In this document: piece after piece, positions 13,074 through 25,186 of the stretch
Layout: the number at the start of each line of letters is the position of its first letter
Position numbering within the stretch: position 1 is the first letter of the stretch
Assembly: GCA_963989245.1 (NCBI GenBank)
Contig: OZ022341.1
Location: 59,526,531 to 59,590,530, forward strand
Length of the DNA stretch: 64,000 bases
Direction of reading: 5' to 3'
DNA from: Nansenia antarctica
Lineage: Eukaryota > Chordata > Actinopteri > Argentiniformes > Microstomatidae
The notes under the pieces: generated by a model
What the model saw: the letters and a program-made list of their open reading frames with translations, nothing else
Told to the model about the DNA's origin: nothing
The model's database searches: none
Translations under genes and position numbers: made by a program

Positions 13074-15779
13074 CGTGTGTGTGTGTCACATGAGTGAGCA
13101 TCATACATTGTAATTAATCACAATAGAGAATAGTGTTTCACTCAGGAGAAAATGAAGGATGTCTGGTTTCCACACGGTCAACCTGTTCAAGGGCATCTGA
13201 AGCTCCTGAATTCACTGAATGAAACCCATCAATATTTGTTGTGGTTGATATTAAAGCCACTTAACATGTTGTGGCGAGACTCATCATGCGAGGAGATATT
13301 GTGACTAGGTTCATTGGTCATGTAACAAATAAGAAGTACAGGCTCTCTCTTGCAATGTTGCTTACTTTGTTCTTGAGTTGTTTGATGCACATAAAGAAAC
13401 AACAATAATGTTATCACTTGAGGTGGACTTACCACATCTCTTGTATGCCTTCCCTTTCTTATCACTGGCGGAAGAAAGTCACTATGGACCCTGGGAGAAA
13501 TACATTACACATTTCAAATGAATAAACTATTTGCTCTCCTGTGACACACTAAAAGGGCAAAACAAATATGTATCTAGCAATATTTGTTTCCAGGATTTCT
13601 TGTTTCCTGGATCCTCCTATCATGAATAAGAACTAGATTCAAATCCGAGTGTCAGAGCTACTCACCCTAAACTGCTCCCTTTCCTGGGAACCCAATGGAA
13701 GTATGGCAGGAGCCTGAACCTCTCTACTCCTGTCGCTACATAGTAAAGGTTGTTCTCTAGCTCCATTGAGCTGGATAATGGGGTCCCATCTAATGTGCAC
13801 AATCTAAGGGGAAAACACAAAAAGGGTTATTCATGTCAGTAGGTATTTATCTGTCCAACCCATCATTGCTTTGATGGTTACTGAAAAGCAAAGCCTGTGT
13901 ACCTGTGTACCGCTCCGGTCCGAAGATGCACTTTCTCTGTTACCATGGCGAGCACCTTCTCCCAGTTTCTCAGAGTATACTTTGGTATCAATATCCGAGC
14001 TGGAGGGGCCAAGATATCTCCATTGGTAAAAACACTACAAAATAATACAACAACACGGCATTCAGTGCTTTGATCAAGAAGGTTGTCCTCAGATAATTTG
14101 TGTTTAAAACGTTATGGCAACCTGTTGAGGCTTCAAAACACTATCATTTCCCCTCACAATAAAACACAATTACACTACGCTATTAACATGAAAACAGTAT
14201 CAGTCTACAAGGTCATCTCGCTTCCTTTTCAATGTTAAATGTGCAGGCGGCATTGCTGACTGTATACTACAAGACGTATGGTGTGTCTTAAATACAAATG
14301 GCTTTGCAATTCCGATTCAATCTCAATTGAATCAGTTCAATGAGGCATGGGTGCACTGTTCTATTAGCTTGGTTCATGATGGAATCTATTACTAATGGAG
14401 TGTTTTTGAGTGTGCCATTAGTGCAGGACAACTGGGAAATCGGTACTGACTTGATAGCGCATGACTCATGGAGGATCTTCCTCCATCGTGCAGGAACAAT
14501 TATTCTGCTATGGACCACTGGCTTTATCTGCCAGGAAGAATGACAAAAGGATAAGCACAAGTCCATGTATTCTCTTCTTTCTCTCCCTCTCATCTTGCTT
14601 CCCTTTATCTCAATGTATTTCTAGGTCTGAATTTTTATTAAGGGAGAATTGATCCCGCTTAGACCAGAATGGAAAATAGTGGCTAGTGTAGATAGTGAGT
14701 ATATTGTTTTTCTGTAGCATTTCTTTATATGGTTTACATTGAAATCGCAGTCTTTTAAATTAATTGACTAGTTATATATAGCCATTGATTCTTGAAGAAT
14801 ATAGCTTAAAAATGCCTCATGAGCTTAGTTCAACAGTCTCATCCCATCATAACCCACAATATAAACGTGGTTTACCCCAGTGTTTGTAAACATTGTTGAA
14901 ACAATTGTAAATAAACACTGCATGAAAACATGGTTACTATAATTTCAGTCCTTGCGTCCATAAATCTATCCATGAATTTGAGAGCGGTTACATTTCTCCA
15001 GCCCCATCCCTCAGCTGTTTACCCCAAAAGTGAATTTGTTGTTATTGTTTGAATTACAAATTACACCTTAAATGTAAATAAACAGTTATAAAGTGTAGTC
15101 TAATAACTGTTAGAGGAAATAAATCCCGTTTTTATAAGGGTAGGCCTATAGTAGCAGGAGGCTAGCAGAATTATCCTCCTGCCCTTTTCCAGTATTCCTG
15201 ATGGTGGCAGTAAGTCATTGAACAAAGCACATCCAAAACCAACAAAAGCACATAACAAACCGACTGTTTGATCTTACCACTTCACTTTTCTTCCGCTGAG
15301 CCTGAGGCCTCTTTGTGCTGATGTGAGTGTAACTACAGGGAGAAAAATACATAGGCTACTGTGGAACATTCAGACTACATTTGGTTTGTTGGTGTAATTA
15401 AAAGCAAAATCCACATTTTCCAATTAATGCTGAAAATGAAAATATGCGTTCAATGGAATATGCGTTAATTAAATGCCTACTCAAGTCTTTTGAAGCGCTC
15501 TGTCCCGCCAGCAACGTATTTCTCTCCATGCTGCAAAGTCTCCAAACTTTGAATCCTGTGTCCCTCTCTAGGTGTGTAAACCCTCCTAACCGCTCCGAAC
15601 GGCGCTTCCACTCCCCGGGTAACGGTATTCAGAAAGCTGTCGAAGGATGACACCTGGCGCGGATTGATCACAAACTTCCTTCCCGGGAAAAATGCATCAC
15701 CGTTCCGGTACACCACGACAGTTTTGGTAGGTGGAGGGTGAGTAGGCCTACCAGACGTTCTACCTGGAACTGCGGACAT
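7241..15779 (-). CDS. dcdc2c: Doublecortin domain-containing protein 2C-like (3' end unresolved)
   Basis: Doublecortin-family protein; this family binds microtubules and DCDC2 relatives act at the ciliary axoneme (family knowledge). Exons on the minus strand: 15481-15779, 15278-15332, 14451-14527, 13903-14034, 13666-13803, 13433-13490, 9315-9413, 8372-8470, 7960-8070, 7241-7366. They give 398 codons with consistent phases and GT-AG introns. The first doublecortin domain spans roughly residues 18-102 (TKTVVVYRNGD to ERFKRLDY). The second spans about 140-225 (INVFTNGD, WEKVLAMVTEKVHLRTGAV, LYYVATGVERFRLLPY). A tail motif EDGQMKVDLPIDQ resembles DCDC2 C-terminal repeats. The start at 15,779 matches the family N terminus; an in-frame Met lies upstream at 15,818. 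The 2C assignment, rather than DCDC2 or 2B, rests mainly on neighbours allc and rps7. The stop codon and last exon were not found. Confidence 0.88.
7448..7732. mobile_element. Candidate MITE in dcdc2c intron, containing an (ATT)n tract
   Basis: Short imperfect terminal inverted repeats, ATTTAAAGGTGC at the left end and GGACCTTTAAAT at the right, bound a 285-bp segment. An ATT array lies at about 7,519-7,563. The end motif resembles common teleost MITEs that begin TTTAAAGG. The class is not determined. Confidence 0.4.
11322..11420. repeat. Interspersed repeat fragment (also at 52,621-52,740)
   Basis: It shares the blocks GGCATTTAGC, CCAAAGCGACTTACAA and TTTGTCTAAG with the copy near 52.6 kb. 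This is a very common teleost repeat end. It sits in the large dcdc2c intron between exons 6 and 7. Confidence 0.6.
11511..11583. repeat. (GT)n-rich microsatellite with GC steps
   Basis: Alternating GT/GC purine-pyrimidine tract inside dcdc2c intron 6. Confidence 0.85.
12500..12880. other. Non-repetitive intron stretch; regulatory role possible, unproven
   Basis: This part of the 4-kb dcdc2c intron (9,414-13,432) has no simple repeats and no transposon signature. It includes an octamer-like ATGCAAAT on the plus strand near 12,725. Only conservation data could show whether it is functional. Confidence 0.2.
12981..13087. repeat. (GT)n microsatellite, about 100 bp
   Basis: Nearly pure GT array with a short GC run close to its right end. 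Confidence 0.97.
14845..15074. mobile_element. MITE-like interspersed repeat, copy A
   Basis: It shares many blocks, in opposite orientation, with 48,885-49,250. Examples are GTGGTTTACC/AACGTGGTT, CAGTGTTTGTAAACATTGTT, GAGAGCGGTTACATTTCTCC and CAGCCCCATCCCTCA. It lies in dcdc2c intron 2, between exons 2 and 3. Confidence 0.65.
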
Positions 15780-16133
15780 GTCTCTTTTATGCGAGCTACA
15801 CAATGTGCGTGTGCGCACAAACTAGTAAAAACACCAGTAAACACACACAGGTTGAACCTCTCTCAGGTTTACACTGAAGTCAAATGTCAGAAATCATTCA
15901 ATTAGCCCGGTGGTAAGGTGATACCCCGAGGCAGCCTATCTATAATCAAGGCCCCAGTGTTCAGCGGACTGTGCAGGATGTTTGTGACACAGAGGATGTG
16001 CTGTCAGGGAAACCAATCAAGTAAAAGAACATAAAGTGCTTATGATGTTATAATTAACCATTCTGGTAACAATCAATGTTATGGTCCCACATTAGACTTT
16101 GTTTAGCTGATATGACGTCCGGATATTGCCATT

Positions 16134-16143
16134 TATAATAATG

Positions 16144-16180
<37 letters not shown>
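16134..16180. repeat. (AAT)n microsatellite
   Basis: ATA/AAT triplet array in the interval between dcdc2c and allc. Confidence 0.95.
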
Positions 16181-16592
16181 ATCATCAAAGCAGATATGTT
16201 TCAGAATTAGAATATGGTTAAGTGGCTCGAAATCAATAAAATCCGTTGTCCACTCCGGAAACTAGCAGCATTGCTAGGAGCCATATCTGGCATTACTTTC
16301 GCAAATTGTCCAAGCTTAACGTCACCACCCGATGCAATCGAGTATTTTCTCTTCATGAAAAGTCATTAAGCAAAACTGGTTGGCTTGTACCTTTAACAAT
16401 GTAGGTGGTAACAATGTCACGGTATAATGTAATATTTTTATTTATTTATTTGTTACTTGTGAATCGAAAATGAAAATTACAGTTACTGTAGGCAACAGTA
16501 TTTGGGACCTACATATCTCATTCTAATTGCATAGTCTCAGTCATGATACAATAAACTTGTTTTACACTTTCATTGATTAGATAGGCTACATC

Positions 16593-16602
16593 TTTATTTA
16601 TT
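16593..16602 (-). terminator. allc: Poly(A) signals of allc
   Basis: Two overlapping AATAAA motifs on the minus strand, about 120 nt after the allc stop codon. Confidence 0.6.
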
Positions 16603-16718
16603 TTCCCAGCTTCAGATTCCCATGTTGTATTTCAGCAATGTATTGTCATAAATGAGCTGGCCATACATACTTTACACGCTTTACTGTAATGTACTATGGC
16701 ATATTTGCTCAGTCAGTA

Positions 16719-18916
16719 TCACAGTTTAGAGGTTTGTCTTGGATTGTTTGTAGTGGAGGTTGGGATTGGTTGACCCCAGAGTCTCAGCCTGCTGACTCCT
16801 CCATCTGGGGCGATAACCAGACGCACGTGAGTGACAGCTTCGGACAGTGCCAGAGAATTGTCTGAGTAGAAGTGCCTGTGATGGGGCTGAAGCTAGATGA
16901 GAACAGAAACAGCCATTAACTATTTAATACTGTGGAAGTATTGTAGAAGTGTGCAAAATCATGCATGAATCAATCATCAATGCAGGAAGTGAACAGAACA
17001 GTTGGCCAGACTATGGGCTTTTCTGACGGGGTTGGCAGACACCCAGAGTGGCAGACGTTACACTTTACAGAAACCTGGGTGTGATTCAAACACAATTAGA
17101 GAGAGAGAAGTGTTGAATCACAAAACCTCTTCGATAAGACAGATACCATTATGTTTGCCAAGACCTAAGTTGATTTATTCATTATACACACTTACAGTTG
17201 TTTAACTTACTGAATGGCTTTGAAACACACATTAGCATTGCTTCCCATCTGTCTGAAATATGGGCATTTACTGTATACATAATTAATTAAGAATGCTGGA
17301 AAAAATGGTGTAATTAAAAACAAGAGGTGTATTTCCATATGGAAACGTCTGTGCATTAAATGGAGGAAATTTCGGGGAAACATACTTTCTGAGGGGGCAG
17401 AAGCACCTGCCATTTGCCACTGATCCACCTGCTGCTTACACACCGTCCCTCCTCTTCAGGGGTCAGGTAGCAGGCTTCAATCTTACAGGAGTCTGGGAAG
17501 TTTCCTACATCAGGAGACAGAGACACAGTACCACATGAACTGTCTGGACCGGATAACAAATGTCTTGTGTTTACGACAGAAACAATGCAGATGTTTCCAG
17601 TTTCATGCCCTGTAACCTCACACGTTGTAATAACATGTAACCCAGCCTGTAACATTGTAACTTGGTAGGGTGGTGTCAATAGTGGAAGTACAGTGGTTCA
17701 GTGAGGTGTGCCTTTGTGTGGATCAGAGGCTGGCTGATCAACTCTACCTCTGAAGTGGTTGGTGTCTATCTCAATCTTGCTGATGAGGCCAGGATGACCC
17801 AGTCTGAACACTGCCCACTCGTAGCCTGGCACCTGCAGGATGCCCTTTTCATCCACCTGAGGACCAAAGCATCCAATCAGCAGATGACATGACAGTTGTC
17901 CAGCATATAGGCCAAACTAACTGTGATCTCTGAGTCGGACTCTACCTTCAGGTCTTTGGGTCTGTCTAGCCGACGGGCTGTCTCCCAACCATCTCCCATG
18001 TTGGCAGCCCTTCCCAACGCTGTGAAAGTATGATCTTAGATTAGTTTGAGGACACACTTGGACATGTGTTTGTCCACGATGACAAAATGGGCGTATGTTA
18101 CTATTTTGTTGAGGGGAAATGTTCTTCTTTGGGATGGATATTCTGTATTGTTCATTACTGATGTTGTGAATTAACAATGAGATTCTGGACTACTGCCAAT
18201 TTGCTCCAGACATGATTGAAACAGTAGACGCACAGACCTGTCACTTAATTCCTCAATGGGAGATTCCTTCATTCAAAGGAACAGAGCTGGCTAAATTAAT
18301 CCTGTTGGTGATAGTTCAATAATAGTAATGGTAGCCTAAATTGAATGCTGCAATCTTACTTTATAATGTTTTTATTCCAGGACTCCAAAGAGTTATCAGT
18401 TCTTGCTTATTAGGATAATAGCAGCCTTTCGGTAAGGTTTACAAATCGCAGGTCAACATGATGGTATACCTATCATATTTCGTGGGTGGCCAAAGTGGGC
18501 ATCACTGTACCCCAGACAGACTCCACCATTGACCAGCGCTATCAGGTCCACCTGATCCTGTGTGGACACTACAGACCAGTCTTTCTGCCCCACGCCGTAG
18601 GCCCTCAGTCTAGCGATCCCTCCATCTGAAAACATGCACAGAAAAACAAGCACAGGTCTGTTATCAAGAAATATCTATTTGTTATTCTAGTGTGTGTATG
18701 TCATAGGACAGAGGACTGAGGCAGTGGGAGGTGTAACCTGGGTACATGTTGAGCCGTAGGTGTGTGACCCTGCCGGAGGAGGTAATGGGGAAGTAGTTAT
18801 GACAGCAGTCCAAGTATCCAGGCTTCAACTCTGTCACAGGAACTAGCACCTCCCATGACTCAGAGCATAGCTGTCAATCATAAATCACAGATAATTGATC
18901 GTGTGTGTGTGTGTGT

Positions 18917-18954
<38 letters not shown>

Positions 18955-19893
18955 GTGAATGGAACTAAACAAACAGTATACCTTAGCTACTGTCTCAAAC
19001 TGACTCTCAGAAGCAGCCATGCCAGTACGGTCTCCTTCTAGGGTCAGTGCTGGGGGCTCATCTGGTCAGACAGACAAAGCACAGGTACGTGGATGGAGAT
19101 CGGTTTCGCTTTTCACAACAAATTATCAGTCAAAATCTATGTTATAGGCTCATGCATACCCAGACAGGCAGCCTGAATGGAAGCAGAGGGGGAGTAGTTT
19201 CCGGTAAAGAATGACGTGTCCACATCCAGCCCATGGATGATCCCAGGTACACCCAACTGGATAATGCACCAGTCATGACCTTCCAGAGATACCACACAAC
19301 ATGAGGCTCTCAGCCTTCATTTAGATTTTCTGCATTTTTCCTCGCAAATTGAATTATTGTATTTCTTGTATCTTTATATGTCTCTTCCAGGTTAAATTAT
19401 ACACTAGAGTATATACCAGGTATTCTTTTTCTTCTGGTCTCCCAGCCATCCATCCATTTGCCATACTCCGTGAACGCAGATGCTATGAACTCTGGTGCTT
19501 CTCTCTTCCAACCAGAAATAGTCAATAAAATAAAAAACAACAACAAAGGAATGTATGTAAGAATGTGAATGACAATATGCAATATTACGTATTTTAGCAA
19601 TGTCCACATGATATCATTAACAAATCCACTATACCTTCAAAAGATTTCTAGCTGGTGCAAACCATTCATCTGTAGCAAAAAGAACCTTGGATGATAGTAA
19701 GAACATGGTTGTAAGACTGTCAAAAATGATTAACATCTCTAAAGCTAGACGTCTTATTTTGTATCCAAAGTAAAAACGACAAGCTATCTATTTTGAGACT
19801 TACCTTCCCACCAGCTGTTTCGCAGGCCAAGTTATTAAATTGCTGAAAGTCTGGTAGAGAAGTGACCATTTCCACAGCTTTCCGGTCTGCCAT
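16719..19893 (-). CDS. allc: Allantoicase
   Basis: Allantoicase hydrolyses allantoate to ureidoglycolate and urea in purine breakdown; fish and amphibians keep an active pathway, mammals have lost it (established). Exons, minus strand: 19804-19893, 19635-19685, 19417-19504, 19160-19279, 18982-19061, 18738-18870, 18470-18625, 17946-18019, 17748-17856, 17386-17504, 16719-16886. They total 1,188 nt, giving 395 aa, the family's usual length, with all phases compatible and GT-AG introns. The two repeated allantoicase halves are visible: GKWMDGWETRRKRIPG followed by HDWCIIQLG and GLDVDTSFFTGNYSP; then NMGDGWETARRLDRP followed by YEWAVFRLGHPG and KIEIDTNHFRG. The C terminus holds VIAPDGGVSRLRLWG. 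The start is the first Met before LPDFQQFNNLACETAGGK. No stop or frameshift was seen, so the enzyme is probably intact. Confidence 0.95.
18901..18953. repeat. (GT)n microsatellite in allc intron
   Basis: GT array between allc exons 18738-18870 and 18982-19061. Confidence 0.95.
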
Positions 19894-20224
19894 GTTTTGG
19901 TATTGGAGACTACAAATTGCTTTCCATAGATCAAACCAAAATGATGCAATCAATGTCCATACAATGAGATATGAAATATTCTAGGTTATGCATGTGCATG
20001 AGCCTACAACGACAAGTCCCCTTGAAATAAATAGCCTCTACTTGTGCAAGCAATTTTCTACAAACTCCAATGGGCAAAGTTCAGTGACTGTGCAGTCAGT
20101 GACAGCAGTCGTGTTTAGTGAAGGGGGTGGGGTTGGTAAATCAATACAAAATGTTCTGGCTGTGTTCTATGATCACACCACTCATGGCCATCTTACCAAT
20201 ACAGTGCCTTATATCATGTTATTA

Positions 20225-20765
20225 CCACAATTATACATGATGGTGAACTTCTACACCGCCATCAGAGTCCATCCTCACCTGGTTTCCCCGCTGCAACGGT
20301 CAAGGACAAGACCAAGCGGGTGATACGCTCTGCGGAGAGGGTGATCGGCTGTGCCCTGTCCCCCCTCAGGACCCTACATGACACCAGGGCTCTGAGGAAG
20401 GCAAGGAAGATAATGGCTGCCTCCTACCACCCTTCTTCTTCACTCTACCTACCTGACAGGTAGTGAGGGTCCGCTACAGACTGTTTTTTCCCCTCAGCTG
20501 TCCGTCTAGTTAATGACTCAGGTGTCCACCTGTCTCTCCCCCCCGCCTTTCTGAGTGGGGTTTGCACTGAACTGAACCCTACATTGCACTATATTGTTAT
20601 TGTTCCATTGCACTGATTTGTCTTGTTATTCACTGTTCTGTCCTGTTAGCACTCATCTCTTATTGTATATTTGTGAAAAAAGAACTTGCAGGCACACACC
20701 AAAGCCACAAGTTCCTCTGTGTTTCAACATAATTGGCAATAAATGTTATCTGAATCTGAATAACC
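20225..20765 (+). mobile_element. 3' end of a CR1-group LINE
   Basis: The plus-strand translation near 20,300-20,460 resembles the C-terminal end of fish LINE polyproteins (blocks VIRSAERVIGC, TLHDTRALRKARKIM). It is followed by a UTR ending CAATAAATGTTATCTGAATC. 5'-truncated, lying between allc and rps7. Confidence 0.8.
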
Positions 20766-21117
20766 TGTGCTTTATGGACAGCCCAAATCAGCTTGTCAAT
20801 CACTTTTCTGTGTCTTAAGTGCCTCATTTGGGTACATAATGGTGTGGAGTGCAGCGACTAAGGCGTGCAAATAATTGCAATGATAACTGAAAAGCCATCC
20901 AGTATATTGTCATGCATTTCCTAAAAACCTTAATTCTAAACAAAACCAGTTGGTTGGCCCATCAGTAGGTGGCAACTCTTGAGGCTATACATAGGTAAGC
21001 ATGTGTCTAATCAAGCAATACATGTACATCGCTGAAACTATTTTCTCTGATAAGCCCTTCAAGGGAACACACAGGAGAGCAATGAGAGTACACAAATTTA
21101 TTTTGTCATCTGCAGTT

Positions 21118-23962
<2,845 letters not shown>

Positions 23963-24719
23963 GGCCTACGTCTAAAATGACAGAGACACAAGAACACAAC
24001 TTTGAGCCACAATTTTCAATAGTCAAAAGTCAATAACTGCTTGTGATGCAGCCAATACGATCATCCATGCTGCCTCCATCACAGCACTTGAGACAGACAT
24101 GCCATGCCCTCATCATCATCAAGCTAATTGCAATCCCAGAAGACACGCAAAAGCTAAACACGTCGCAACTGGCTACACATATTCCATACACCAAGGGACG
24201 TGGTGAACAGGCTGGTTGTAAAAATAAACAATAGACAAATAAAGCAGTCTGCTAGCTGTGAAGTCCCCTCCTAAGCAAATGTAGCTATCTGGCTAGCCTG
24301 ACATTCAACGGCGGCTCACTTGCTAACTTAGCTAGCTAGCAGCGATAGCAATTTCACATTAGCAAGTACAGTTTAATGGACAAGACTTAGGTAAAAAAGC
24401 CAACAGATCACTGCGAAATAGTAAATGGTCATTTTGGGATCAAATGACTCGCCTGTCGCTGTATTTATTGGCAATCCTTACACGCACACATGGGCCTAAA
24501 CGAATAGGTTGAGTCCTTCCTACCAGATCATTCACGCCAGCTATCCTTGTTGAAACGCTTCATATTATATAGAAAGACAGCCATCCGAAATCAGAAATAG
24601 CGTTATCTAAAGCATCAAAGGTCTAACATGGTATATAGTACAAATACCAAAGGATTAAGGGCACATTTCAGACATTTAGACAGAAAAGTCGGGACAGTGT
24701 AAAACAATTCAAGACCCAC

Positions 24720-24745
24720 CTCAGTCAACGACGGCCAGGGAAGAG
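24720..24745 (-). other. rps7: rps7 noncoding first exon with 5'TOP start
   Basis: On the minus strand CTCTTCCCTGG fits a 5' terminal oligopyrimidine start, typical of ribosomal protein mRNAs and of mTOR-linked translation control. The exon ends CTGAG before the donor GTGGGT. The exact transcription start is inferred. Confidence 0.65.
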
Positions 24746-25186
24746 ACCGGAACATCGCGAGAGGTCGAGATTAAAACACGTTGTCGTGATGAACCATGGG
24801 AACACGGAAATATGTTTTGAAATGCTTGCTTCCTACCAGTAGAGGGCTGTTATTGGTCAAAGCTTCACATGTGTCGCAGGGAAACAATTAAGTAGTTGAT
24901 ACAGTGACGAAAGAGGCAACAGAGAAAGAAGTATGTCTTATATTTCTATTTGACTCGTTATCTAGTTTGTTTGATCAAGTATTGCATTGAGACAGTCAAT
25001 GGCAACAGCTAGCTAGCAAACTCAGCTGCTAGCTAGCTACTTCTTACAAAGCGTTTGTTGTTGGCTGACTTATCTGCGTATGCTTAACATGTAATGGCAG
25101 CTGGCTGATTGTTTTCCTTGTGTTTGAATCAAGACTTCACAATGATAGTTTTCTAGGTAGGTACTGACACCTCTAGATAGTTGCTG
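24746..25186. promoter_or_regulatory. Shared head-to-head promoter interval of rps7 and rnaseh1
   Basis: About 440 bp separate the inferred rps7 start (minus) from the first rnaseh1 ATG (plus). The same divergent pair exists in mammals. No TATA box is placed convincingly for either gene. GCTAGC-rich sequence lies near 25,008-25,040. Confidence 0.65.
24836..24847 (+). promoter_or_regulatory. CTCF-like motif
   Basis: CCAGTAGAGGGC fits the core CTCF consensus and lies in the divergent promoter interval. This is a motif match only. Confidence 0.35.

Noticed and set aside
15780..15818. Upstream in-frame Met of dcdc2c
   Set aside because: The added residues have no counterpart in DCDC2-family N termini; the Met at 15,779 fits the family better.
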